Source of the DNA: Chitinophaga sancti
GTDB taxonomy: Bacteria > Bacteroidota > Bacteroidia > Chitinophagales > Chitinophagaceae
Length of the DNA: 64,000 nt
Reading direction: 5' to 3'
Assembly: GCF_034087045.1 (NCBI RefSeq)
Contig: NZ_CP139247.1
Coordinates: 5,544,001 to 5,608,000, forward strand
Part shown: one piece after another, positions 26,517 through 38,500 of the stretch
Layout: every line of letters starts with the position of its first letter
How positions within the stretch are numbered: position 1 is the first letter of the stretch
Notes under the pieces: model-generated
Database searches by the model: none
What the model saw: the letters and a program-made list of their open reading frames with translations, nothing else
What the model was told of the DNA's origin: nothing
Made by a program: the position numbers and the translations under genes

Positions 26517-27173
26517 ATGGCTGAAAAGCAAACCACGATTGCCATTATTGACGATCATACCTTGTTCCGTCAGGGGATGATAAGCCTGTTGTCTGAGTTT
26601 CCGGAAATCTCTATTGTATTTGATGCCTCTAATGGTGAGGATATGAAGACTAAGCTGACTAAATTTCCTTTGCCGGAGGTAATTTTGATGGATATCAGTA
26701 TGCCTGTGATGGATGGGTTTGAGAGTACCCGATGGTTGCGGGAAAATTATCCGGATGTGCATGTGCTGGCGCTGAGCATGTTTGAAGAAGAGAAGCCGAT
26801 CATTAAAATGCTGAAGAATGGTGCGGGTGGGTATTTGCTGAAGGAGTCGAAGATGACGGATGTGGTGCATGCGATCAGGACGATCAGTGAGCAGGGATTC
26901 TTTATAAATGAGCTGGTATCGTTTAAATTACTGCGGAATATTCAGGGACACCTGGCGGGGAATAACGCACCGGAGAAGCTGAGTAGTAATGAGATAAAGT
27001 TTTTAGAGTTGTGTTGTACAGAGTATACATATAAGGAAATTGCGGATCAGATGAATTTGAGTCCGCATACGATAGATAATTACAGGCAGGACCTGTTTCA
27101 ACGGTTTGGGATTAAATCCAGAACTGGTTTGGTGTTGTTTGCGATTAAAAATGAGTTGATTACATTGAAGTAA
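26517..27173 (+). CDS. NarL/LuxR-type response regulator
   Basis: 218 residues. Receiver domain with DDH near residue 12, the phospho-accepting Asp in ILMDISMP near 60, the conserved Thr/Ser replaced region LALSMFEE and the Lys in LLKES. The C-terminal LuxR-type helix-turn-helix is LSSNEIKFLELCCTEYTYKEIADQMNLSPHTIDNYRQ spread over about 153-190. Partner of the kinase directly upstream. Target genes unknown. Confidence 0.92.
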   Translation: MAEKQTTIAIIDDHTLFRQGMISLLSEFPEISIVFDASNGEDMKTKLTKFPLPEVILMDISMPVMDGFESTRWLRENYPDVHVLALSMFEEEKPIIKMLKNGAGGYLLKESKMTDVVHAIRTISEQGFFINELVSFKLLRNIQGHLAGNNAPEKLSSNEIKFLELCCTEYTYKEIADQMNLSPHTIDNYRQDLFQRFGIKSRTGLVLFAIKNELITLK

Positions 27174-27268
27174 AGAGCCCCGATGCCAGCTGGAGCGCGG
27201 GTTTATATGCATGTCAGGTAGAAAAGGTAATAGATTGTACCTTAGCAGCCACATTATAATTTCATACA

Positions 27269-28180
27269 ATGAAATATGCGATAGTAGGAACCGGTGCCAT
27301 CGGAGGATTTTATGGTGCCATGTTAGCCAATGCCGGCGAGGAAGTACACTTTTTATTAAACAGTGACTATGCAACAGTAAAGGAAGACGGACTCCACCTC
27401 ATATCTGAAGTATTCAGCGATATTCATTTAGACAAGGTAAACGCATATCAACAGGCGGCAGACATGCCCGTTTGCGATGTGATATTGGTGTGTTTAAAGA
27501 CTACCAGTAATGAAAGCATGCTGCCCTCATTGGTAAAGCCCTTATTACATGACAAGTCGGTTATGATCCTGATACAAAATGGCCTCGGTGTGGAAGCCGA
27601 TGTAGCCACCATGTTCCCGGGTGTAGGCATAGCAGGTGCTACGGCGTTGATTTCAGTGAATAAGGTCAGCCCCGGACAAATGCATCACCTCGACTATGGA
27701 GATATCGAAATTGGCAATTATAATATACAGGATACAGGTATTATTGACCAGGTGGTAGATGCATTTGATAAAACAGGATTGATTGCAAAAAAGGCAGCGG
27801 ACCTGAATACATTGCGCTGGAAGAAGCTGGTATGGAACATCACCTTCAATGGAATGTCAGTAGTTTTGAATACTACAGCCAACAAGCTGCTGGCAGATAA
27901 GGCTACTTACGAATTGTCTAAAGAGATCATGCATGAAGTAATTAATGGGGCAAATGCCTGCGGTGCGCAGTTGCCGGAAACAATGGTATATGATATGTTG
28001 CAGTTTACGATAGCGATGCGTCCTTATGCACCGAGTATGAAACTGGATTTTGACAATAAGCGCCCGCTTGAGTTGAAATACATTTATGAAAATCCGCTAG
28101 CAATGGCGAAAGCAGCAGGGTATTATATGTCTAAAGTAGATATGTTGCTGCGGCAGTTATTGTTTCTGAGTAAATATTAA
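27269..28180 (+). CDS. panE: Ketopantoate reductase (2-dehydropantoate 2-reductase)
   Basis: 303 residues, usual length. N-terminal NADPH-binding motif MKYAIVGTGAIGGFYGAMLANAG, the VCLKTTSNE block near 70, QNGLG near 97 and the C-terminal helical domain with the catalytic-Lys region RWKKLVWNITFN near 188. PanE reduces ketopantoate to pantoate for pantothenate and CoA synthesis; some family members act on other 2-keto acids. Monocistronic, with no pan gene next to it. Confidence 0.85.
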   Translation: MKYAIVGTGAIGGFYGAMLANAGEEVHFLLNSDYATVKEDGLHLISEVFSDIHLDKVNAYQQAADMPVCDVILVCLKTTSNESMLPSLVKPLLHDKSVMILIQNGLGVEADVATMFPGVGIAGATALISVNKVSPGQMHHLDYGDIEIGNYNIQDTGIIDQVVDAFDKTGLIAKKAADLNTLRWKKLVWNITFNGMSVVLNTTANKLLADKATYELSKEIMHEVINGANACGAQLPETMVYDMLQFTIAMRPYAPSMKLDFDNKRPLELKYIYENPLAMAKAAGYYMSKVDMLLRQLLFLSKY

Positions 28181-28194
28181 TTATTTTTACGCTA

Positions 28195-28512
28195 TTAATT
28201 AAATGGAAAACTGCTTACCCCAAGTTTGCAGATGCAAGTTCGAGTCCTGCCGATTTTTTGATCATATTGCTTTAACCAATCCTGTTGTCGGGACAGCTTC
28301 CGCAATTTTTCAGTAGAACTAGTAAGGGTAATAATCTGTTGCTGTATAGCCTGGGTTGTTACTTCACGTTGGACCTTCCTGGCGCGTTTATATAATTTTT
28401 TGACGAGACCTTTGATCGTCAGGGTATCCAGCGATTTATCGGGATCTTTGGACAACACTTACAGTACTTTGATACAGGCATCCCACTCAGCCTGCGAAAA
28501 TTCATTTGACAT
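28195..28512 (-). pseudogene. Truncated gene with in-frame stop
   Basis: From an ATG at 28512 the frame reads MSNEFSQAEWDACIKVL, then TAA (28461-28459), then continues in the same frame as VLSKDPDKSLDTLTIKGLVKKLYKRARKVQRE (interrupted here for length) up to a short unrelated tail after QYDQK. The start resembles the N-terminal helical extension found before SDR-type enzymes in Bacteroidota, a recollection I cannot verify. The gene appears cut off just where a tRNA T-arm-like sequence begins (28234-28250). Likely a remnant. Confidence 0.6.
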
Positions 28513-28519
28513 AGCTACA

Positions 28520-29509
28520 TTAAAATACTTTGGGGCATGAGATACCCAATTTACGCAAATTTACATGATCCTTGTTTGTAGGAATGGTAAATCCAATGGA
28601 TATTTCATGAGATCCGTTGCTATAGCTCTGTAAAGGGCCAATGGAAAAGTCATAGGCATAACCGATACGGAGGGTCGGCATCGGGAATATTTCAATCGCA
28701 GCAACGGCGGCGTCCCTGGTGGTCAGCGTCTTTTGCAGATAGGCTTTATCGTATAGGGAGACACTGGTTCTGTAAGACCCTCCCAGCCAGAGTTTATCTG
28801 TAATCAGCAGAAAAGCGTTGACATCCAAACTGGTGGGTCCTCCCCTGTCGTCTTTCAATAAGAAAGAAGGTTTGAGAGAAAGCTGGTCATTCAGTTTGAA
28901 CAAAGCACCGGCGGTGACATAATAATGTGGACGTGGTGTAGCGATATATACATATTTAGACTTGTTGATATGCGGTGCAACGAGGTTGTCTACAGAAACG
29001 CCGGCATAGAAATTATCATCTGCATAAAATACACCCGCCCTGGCATCGGGAACGGTGGTCGTCAAAGTACCGACAGGCATATCGTCTTCAGGATTGGTGG
29101 TGGTAAGCAAAGACGTGTTCACTGCGAGGTTCACCAGGCCACCGCTAATGCCGAAAGACAAACGGGAAGTACCGTCTTCATTCATGCGTATGCGGTAGGC
29201 ATAACTGGCATAGAGGGTTTGGTTGGTCTGTGCACCGAGTTTGTCGGCGACCGCCTGGATGCCCCAGCCTACATTTCCGTCGTTGGCAATATTATCGGCA
29301 GAAACAGAGAAGCTCCGGGGAGCTCCTTCTATTCCAGTCCACTGTGCCCGATAGAACGCATGCAGGTATAATTCCTCTTTATAGCCTGCATACGCCGGGT
29401 TGATGTAGATGCCGTTAAACATATATTGACTGAACTGCGCTTCTTGTTGGGCAAATGTCGATTTGCCCAACGCCATACATAGCAACAATATAAAACCTCT
29501 TTTCATCAT
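28520..29509 (-). CDS. T9SS-associated outer-membrane protein, PorP/SprF family
   Basis: 329 residues from the ATG at 29509 with a signal peptide ending in KSTFAQ. The start of the mature chain, [22 protein letters not shown], is the hallmark of the PorP/SprF family, and [20 protein letters not shown] follows. The rest is a beta-rich outer-membrane barrel. In gliding Bacteroidota, SprF is needed for secretion of the large adhesin encoded upstream. Here the start codon overlaps the stop of the 5,088-residue adhesin (ATGATGA), so the two are translationally coupled. Confidence 0.92.
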   Translation of the reverse strand: MMKRGFILLLCMALGKSTFAQQEAQFSQYMFNGIYINPAYAGYKEELYLHAFYRAQWTGIEGAPRSFSVSADNIANDGNVGWGIQAVADKLGAQTNQTLYASYAYRIRMNEDGTSRLSFGISGGLVNLAVNTSLLTTTNPEDDMPVGTLTTTVPDARAGVFYADDNFYAGVSVDNLVAPHINKSKYVYIATPRPHYYVTAGALFKLNDQLSLKPSFLLKDDRGGPTSLDVNAFLLITDKLWLGGSYRTSVSLYDKAYLQKTLTTRDAAVAAIEIFPMPTLRIGYAYDFSIGPLQSYSNGSHEISIGFTIPTNKDHVNLRKLGISCPKVF

Positions 29510-32500
29510 TTCTTGAATTTGCGGAGGATGGTCGTGAAACCTTTGAAGACTTCCCAATCCGCGCCGCCTTGTTTCTTAACGCGTAATAAGTAATAGTAGG
29601 TGCCTTCACTTAATCCATCTCCGGTCCAGGTATTGGAATAGTTATGCTGGCGGTATACTTCGTTACCCCAACGGTTTACAATGATCAATTCATTTTCGGT
29701 GTATTTCTCCAGGCCGACGATTTCGAATACGTCGTTCTTACCATCGCCGTTTGGCGTGAATAAGGTTGGCACGGCGATATAGACAGCACCTATATGAATG
29801 ATTACAGTAGCGACGTTGGAAATATAGCCGTCGGCATCTGTGATGGTATAGGTGAAGGTGTCGTCACCAACATAGCCCTGGTCAGGAGTGTATTCGGTAT
29901 AACCATTTACATCTCTGGATATAGTACCATGTTGTACTTCACTGATGATGGTGTAGGTGCCCAGTGTAGAAGTACCTAAGTCATCGTTATCTATGAAATT
30001 GAAACTGATCTTCGTATTCATCCGGGTATCGTACTCGTCGTCTTTGGCTTTTGGTGCTCCCGGAACCGTGATCGTTGTTGGTGTATCATTGCCGGCGGTA
30101 GTACCCGAGATGTCGGACACGGTGACATGATCTGTGGTTGCCCCACTTACGGTAGCAGTGTTGGTCACTGATTCGTTTTCTCTGTCGGTCTGTGTGAGGG
30201 TGTAAGTAGCGGTTTGCGTAACCACAGCACCTGATTGCAGGGTGGCAGAGATAGTGGTGTTCAGGTTGACCATTGGATCGGCGAGGATGACATTGATTAA
30301 CGGAACATCGCCAGTGTTTGTGGTCGTGAAGGTGTAGGTGATGACATTACCATTGAGAACGGCGGTTTTCACCAATGTGATGCCCGGGTGAGTGATTACC
30401 TGGGTGACAGTGATGTAGACGGTAATAGTAATGCTGTACTGACCATCAGAGATGGTGACAGTGAAGCTGTCGTTGCCTACATAGCCGGTTGTTGGTGTGT
30501 AGGTGAATGAACCGTTCATATTTACGACTACCGTACCGTATGATGGGTCGGTGGCTTTAGTATATGTGAGCACATCGCCATCTATGTCAGCGCCAGTAAC
30601 ATTACCGGTGTAAGCGGTATTTTTTGGAGTGGTGATGTTCAGGTCAGTGCCGGTAGGTGCGTCGTTGACAGGTGTCACGGTCACGTTAACGGTAATGGTA
30701 GTTGTGCCACTGTGTCCATCGCTGATTACGATAGTAAAGGCGTCCGTACCATTATAGTTTGCATTTGGCGTATAAGTGAAAGTACCATCTGCATTGACAG
30801 TGGCTGTACCGTTCGTAGGGTTTGAGCCTTTGCTGAAAGTGAGGGCGTCGCCATCTGGGTCGGTACCTATGACACTGCCATTGTATGGGGTGTCTTCGGG
30901 AGTGGTAACGATCTGGTTGAAGGCGGTTGGTGCATCATTGACAGGTGTAACGGTGATGTTGATAGTTACTATTGCTGTACCGCCATTGCCATCATTGATT
31001 TCGATAGCGAAGCTATCGGCGCCGTTGTAGTTTGCAGCTGGCGTGTAAGTATAAGTTCCATTTGTATTTACGGTAGCGATGCCGTGTGCTGGGTCGGTAG
31101 CCTTGCTATAAGTCAGCGCGTCACCATCTGCGTCAGAGCCTGTTACACTGCCATTGTATGGCGTGTCTTCAGGGGTTGTGATGTTTTGATCTGTGCCAGT
31201 TGGGGCATCGTTTACAGCAGTTACAGTGATGTTGATAGTTACTGTTGCAGTGCCACCATTGCCGTCATTGATCTCGATAGTGAAGCTATCTGGTCCATTG
31301 TAGTTTGCAGCAGGAATATAAGTATATGTTCCGGCTGCGTTTACGGTAGCGGTACCGTGGGCTGGATCAGTTGCCTTGCTGTAGGTAAGCGCATCTCCAT
31401 CCACATCAGAACCTACGACACTACCATTGTATTGGGTATCTTCTGGTGTTGTGATCGTCTGATCTGCGCCGGTTGGGGCATCATTCACAGCTGTTACGGT
31501 GATATTGATCGTTACTGTTGCAATGCCGCCATTGCCGTCATTGATCTCGATAGTGAAACTATCGGGACCATTATAGTCTGCAGTTGGAGTATAAGTATAT
31601 GTTCCATCAGCATTGACGGTAGCGGTACCGTGGGCTGGGTCGGTAGCTTTGTTATAAGTCAGCGCGTCACCATCTGCGTCAGAGCCTGTTACACTGCCAT
31701 TGTATGGCGTGTCTTCAGGGGTTGTGATGTTTTGATCTGTGCCAGTTGGGGCATCGTTTACTGCGGTTACAGTGATGTTGATAGTTACTGTTGCAGTACC
31801 GCCATTACCATCATTGATCTCGATAGTGAAACTATCAGGACCATTGTAGTTTGCAGCAGGAGTATAAGTATATGTTCCGGCTGCATTTACGGTAGCGGTA
31901 CCGTGGGCTGGATCAGTTGCCTTGCTGTAAGTCAGCGCATCTCCATCCACATCAGAACCTACGACACTACCATTGTATTGGGTATCTTCTGGTGTTGTGA
32001 TCGTCTGATCTGCGCCGGTTGGGGCATCATTCACAGCTGTTACGGTGATATTGATCGTTACTGTTGCAATGCCGCCATTGCCGTCATTGATCTCGATAGT
32101 GAAACTATCGGGACCATTATAGTCTGCAGTTGGAGTATAAGTATATGTTCCATCAGCATTGACGGTAGCGGTGCCGTGGGCTGGGTCGGTAGCTTTGTTA
32201 TAAGTCAGCGCGTCACCATCTGCGTCAGAGCCTGTTACACTGCCATTGTATGGCATGTCTTCAGGGGTTGTGATGTTTTGATCTGTGCCAGTTGGGGCAT
32301 CGTTTACTGCGGTTACAGTGATGTTGATAGTTACTGTTGCAGTACCGCCATTACCATCATTGATCTCGATAGTGAAACTATCAGGACCATTGTAGTTTGC
32401 AGCAGGAGTATAAGTATATGTTCCATCTGCGTTTACGGTAGCGGTACCGTGTGCTGGATCGGTTGCCTTGCTGTAAGTCAGCGCATCTCCATCCACATCA

Positions 32501-35500
32501 TTACCTACTACACTACCATTATAAGCTACATCTTCAGGAGTAGTAATGTTCTGGTCTGCGCCAGTTGGAGCATCGTTTACTGCGGTTACAGTGATATTGA
32601 TCGTTACTGTGGTAGTACCACCATTGCCATCATTGATTTCGATAGTGAAGCTATCAGGTCCATTATAGTCTGCAGCAGGAGTATAAGTATATGTTCCATC
32701 AGCATTGACGGTGGCGGTACCGTGGGCTGGATCAGAATCTTTGCTGTAGGTCAGCGCATCTCCATCTACGTCATTACCTACGACGCTGCCATTGTATTGA
32801 GTATCCTCTGGTGTGGTGATCGTCTGGTCTGCTCCGGTTGGGGCATCATTTACCGCTGTTACGGTGATATTGATCGTTACTGTTGCAGTGCCGCCATTGC
32901 CGTCATTGATCTCGATAGTGAAGCTATCAGGTCCATTATAGTCTGTAGCAGGAGTATAAGTGTATGTTCCGTCTGCGTTTACGGTAGCGGTACCGTGGGC
33001 TGGATCAGAATCTTTGCTGTAAGTCAGCACATCACCATCCACATCATTACCTACTACACTACCATTAAAAGCTACATCTTCAGGAGTAGTAATGTTCTGG
33101 TCTGCGCCAGTTGGAGCATCGTTTACTGCTGTTACAGTGATGGTGATCGTTACTGTGGTAGTACCACCATTGCCATCATTGATTTCGATAGTGAAGCTAT
33201 CGGGACCATTATAGTCTGCAGTTGGAGTATAAGTATATGTTCCATCAGCATCGACGGTAGCGGTACCGTGGGATGGATCAGAATCTTTGCTGTAGGTCAG
33301 CGCATCTCCATCTACGTCATTACCTACGACGCTGCCATTGTATTGAGTATCCTCTGGTGTGGTGATCGTCTGGTCTGAACCGGTTGGGGCATCATTCACA
33401 GCTGTTACGGTGATATTGATCGTTACTGTTGCAATGCCGCCATTGCCGTCATTGATCTCGATAGTGAAGCTATCAGGTCCATTATAGTCTGCAGCAGGAG
33501 TATAAGTGTATGTTCCATCTGCGTTTACGGTAGCGGTACCGTGGGCTGGATCAGAATCTTTGCTGTAGGTCAGCACATCTCCATCCACATCATTACCTAC
33601 TACACTACCATTATAAGCTACATCTTCAGGAGTAGTAATGTTCTGGTCTGCGCCAGTTGGAGCATCGTTTACTGCGGTTACAGTGATATTGATCGTTACT
33701 GTGGTAGTACCACCATTGCCATCATTGATTTCGATAGTGAAGCTATCGGGACCATTATAGTCTGCAGTTGGAGTATAAGTATATGTTCCATCTGCATTGA
33801 CGGTAGCGGTACCGTGGGATGGATCGGTAGCTTTGCTATAAGTCAGCACACCACCATCCACGTCATTACCTACTACACTACCATTGTATGCTACATCTTC
33901 AGGCGTAGTAATATTCTGGTCTGAACCTGTTGGATCATCATTTACTGCGGTTACAGTGATGTTGATAGTTACTGTTGCAGTACCGCCATTGCCATCATTG
34001 ATCTCGATAGTGAAACTATCAGGACCATTGTAGTTTGCAGCAGGAGTATAAGTATATGTTCCATCTGCGTTTACGGTAGCGGTACCGTGGGCTGGATCAG
34101 TTGCCTTGCTGTAAGTCAGCGCATCACCATCCACGTCTGAACCTACTACACTACCATTGTAAGCTACATCTTCAGGAGTAGTAATGTTCTGGTCTGCACC
34201 AGTTGGAGCATCATTCACAGCTGTTACAGTGATGTTGATAGTTACTGTGGTAGTACCACCATTGCCATCATTGATTTCGATAGTGAAGCTATCGGGACCA
34301 TTATAGTCTGCAGTTGGAGTATAAGTATATGTTCCATCAGCATTGACGGTAGCGGTACCGTGGGCTGGATCGGTAGCTTTGTTATAAGTCAGCACATCAC
34401 CATCTGCGTCATTACCTACGACACTACCATTGTATTGAGTATCCTCTGGTGTGGTTATCGTCTGGTCTGAACCTGTTGGATCATCATTTACTGCTGTTAC
34501 AGTGATATTAATTGTTACTGTTGCAGTACCACCATTACCATCATTGATCTCGATAGTGAAGCTATCAGGTCCATTATAGTTACTTGCAGGAGTATAAGTG
34601 TATGTTCCATCTGCATTGACGATAGCGGTGCCGTGAGTAGGATCGATGGACTTGCTATAAGTCAGCACATCACCATCCACATCATTACCTACTACATTGC
34701 CATTATATGCTACATCTTCAGGTGTAGTAACATCCTGGTCTACGCCGGTTGGATCATCATTTACTGCGGTTACAGTGATATTGATTGTTACCGTTGCAGC
34801 ACCACCATTGCCATCATTGATCTCGATAGTGAAACTATCTGGTCCATTGTAATTGCTTGCAGGAGTATAAGTATATGTTCCATCAGCATTGACGGTAGCG
34901 GTACCGTGGGCTGGATCGGTAGCTTTGTTATAAGTCAGCACATCACCATCTGCGTCATTACCTACGACACTACCATTGTATTGAGTATCCTCTGGTGTGG
35001 TTATCGTCTGGTCTGAACCTGTTGGATCATCATTTACTGCTGTTACAGTGATATTGATTGTTACTGTTGCAGTACCACCATTACCATCATTGATCTCGAT
35101 AGTAAAGCTATCAGGACCATTGTAATTGGTTGCCGGGGTATAATTATATGTACCATCTGCGTTGACGGTAGCGGTTCCGTGAGCTGGATCAGAATCTTTG
35201 CTGTAGGTAAGCGCATCTCCATCCACATCAGAACCTACTACAGTACCATTATAAGCTACATCTTCAGGTGTAGTAATGTTCTGGTCTGCGCCAGTTGGAG
35301 CATCGTTTACAGCTGTTACAGTGATGTTGATCGTTACTGTGGTAGTACCACCATTGCCATCATTGATTTCGATAGTGAAGCTATCGGGACCATTATAATT
35401 GCTTGCAGGAGTGTAAGTGTATGTTCCGTCTGCATTGACTGTAGCAGTGCCGTGAGTAGGATCGGTGGCTTTGCTGTAAGTCAGCGCATCACCATCCACA

Positions 35501-38500
35501 TCATTACCTACGACACTTCCATTGTATTGAATATCCTCTGGTGTTGTAATATTCTGGTCTGCGCCGGTTGGAGCATCGTTTACCGCTGTTACAGTAATGT
35601 TGATAGTTACTGTGGTAGTACCACCATTGCCATCGTTAATTTCGATAGTAAAGCTATCAGGACCATTATAGTCTGCAGCTGGAGTGTAAGTATATGTTCC
35701 ATCAGCATTAATTGCAGCAGTGCCATGAGTAGGATCGGTGTCTTTGCTGTAAGTCAGCGCATCTCCATCCACATCAGAACCTACTACAGTACCATTATAA
35801 GCTACATCTTCAGGTGTAGTAATGTTCTGGTCTGCGCCAGTTGGAGCATCGTTTACAGCTGTTACAGTGATGTTGATCGTTACTGTGGTAGTACCACCAT
35901 TGCCATCATTGATCTCAATCGTAAAGCTATCAGGACCATTATAGTTCGCGGCTGGGGTATAAGTATATGTTCCATCTGCATTGACGGTAGCTGTACCATG
36001 TGCTGGATCACTTGCCTTACTGTATGCCAGCGCATCACCATCCACGTCAGAACCCACCACACTTCCATTATAAGCTACATCTTCAGGTGTGGTAATATTC
36101 TGGTCTACGCCTGTTGGAGCATCATTTACCGCTGTTACGGTAATATTGATCGTTACTGTTGTAGTACCGCCATTGCCGTCATTGATCTCGATAGTAAAGC
36201 TATCAGGACCATTGTAATTGCTTGCAGGAGTGTAAGTGTATGTTCCGTCAGCATTAACTGTAGCGGTACCATGAGATGGATCAGTAGCTTTGCTATAAGT
36301 CAGCGCATCACCATCTACGTCTGAGCCGATCACACTACCATTGTATGGAGTGTCTTCAGGGGTTGTGACGTTTTGATCTGTGCCAGTTGGGGCATCATTT
36401 ACCGATGTTACAGTAATATTGATTGTTACCGTTGCCGTACCTCCATTTCCATCATTAATTTCGATAGTGAAGCTATCAGCACCATTGTAGTTTGCAGTAG
36501 GAGTATAAGTATATGTTCCATCAGAATTTACGGTAGCTGTACCATGTGCTGGATCAGTTGCCTTGTTATAAGTCAGCACATCACCATCCACATCATTACC
36601 TACTACACTACCATTATAAGCTACATCCTCAGGAGTAGTAATGTTCTGGTCTGCGCCAGTTGGAGCATCGTTTACAGCTGTTACGGTGATATCGATAGTT
36701 ATTGTGGTAGTTCCACCATTGCCATCATTGATCTCGATAGTGAAACTATCTGGTCCATTATAGCTGGCTGCTGGCGTGTAAGTGTATGTTCCGTCTGCAT
36801 TTACGGTAGCGGTACCATGCCCTGGATCAGTGGCTTTGTTGTATATCAGCGCGTCACCATCCACGTCATTACCTACTACACTACCATTGTATGCTACATC
36901 TTCAGGCGTAGTAATATTCTGGTCTAAACCTGTTGGATCATCATTTACTGCGGTTACGGTGATATTGATTGTTACTGTTGCAGTACCGCCATTGCCGTCA
37001 TTGATCTCGATAGTGAAACTATCTGGTCCATTGTAGTTGCTTGCAGGAGTATATGTGTATGTTCCATCTGTATTGACGGTAGCTGTACCGTGTGCAGGAT
37101 CGGTAGTTTTGTTGTATGTCAGCGCATCTCCATCCACATCATTACCTACTACACTACCATTGTATTGAGTATCCTCGGGTGTGGTGATCGTCTGGTCTGA
37201 ACCTGTTGGATCATCATTTACTGCGGTTACAGTGATATTAATTGCTACTGTTGCAGTACCACCATTACCATCATTGATCTCGATAGTGAAGCTATCAGCA
37301 CCATAATAGTTGCTTGCAGGAGTATAAGTGTATGTTCCATCAGCATTAACTGTAGCGGTGCCGTGCCCTGGATCGGTGGCCTTGCTATAAGTCAGCGCAT
37401 CACCATCCACGTCTGAGCCTACCACACTGCCATTATAAACTACATCTTCAGGTGTGGTAATGTTCTGATCAGCTCCGGTTGGATCATCATTTACTACGGT
37501 TACAGTGATATTGATGCTTACTGTTGCTGTACCGCCATTACCATCATTGATCTCGATAGTGAAGCTATCAGGACCATTATAGTTCGCAGCTGGGGTATAA
37601 GTATATGTTCCGTCTGCATTAACTGTAGCGGTGCCGTGCCCTGGATCGGTCGCTTTGCTGTATGTCAGTGCATCACCATCCACGTCATTACCTACGGCAC
37701 TACCATTGTATGGAATATCTTCAGGGGTTGTGATGTTTTGATCTGCGCCAGTTGGAGCATCGTTTACCGCTGTTACAGTGATATTGATTGTTACCGTTGC
37801 TGTACCACCATTGCCATCGTTAATTTCGATAGTGAAGCTATCGGCACCATTATAGTCCGCAGCTGGAGTATAAGTATATGTTCCGTCTGCGTTTACGGTA
37901 GCGGTTCCGTGTGATGGATCAGTAGCTTTGCTGTAAGTCAGCGCATCACCATCCACATCTGAACCAACTACACTACCATTGTATGGTGTGTCTTCAGGGG
38001 TTGTGATGTTTTGATCTGTGCCAGTTGGGGCATCATTTACCGCTGTTACAGTTATATTGATTGTTACCGTTGCTGTACTGCCATTACCATCATTGATCTC
38101 GATAGTGAAACTATCAGGACCATTATAGTTCGCAGCTGGGGTATAAGTATATGTTCCGTCTGCATTAACTGTAGCGGTGCCGTGCCCTGGATCGGTCGCT
38201 TTGCTGTATGTCAGTGCATCACCATCCACGTCATTACCTACGGCACTACCATTGTATGGAATATCTTCAGGGGTTGTGATGTTTTGATCTGCGCCAGTTG
38301 GAGCATCGTTTACCGCTGTTACAGTGATATTGATTGTTACCGTTGCTGTACCACCATTGCCATCGTTAATTTCGATAGTGAAGCTATCGGCACCATTATA
38401 GTCCGCAGCTGGAGTATAAGTATATGTTCCGTCTGCGTTTACGGTAGCGGTTCCGTGTGATGGATCAGTAGCTTTGCTGTAAGTCAGCGCATCACCATCC

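Noticed and set aside
28180..28255. Complete tRNA gene
   Set aside because: Only a T-arm-like segment is visible; no D-arm, acceptor pairing or proper anticodon arm could be made.
31084..33378. 764-codon open frame on the plus strand opposite the adhesin
   Set aside because: It is the antisense of the 273-bp array. Because 273 is divisible by three, one stop-free antisense unit stays stop-free in every copy. The product is a low-complexity Cys/Ser/Ile repeat with no start signals.
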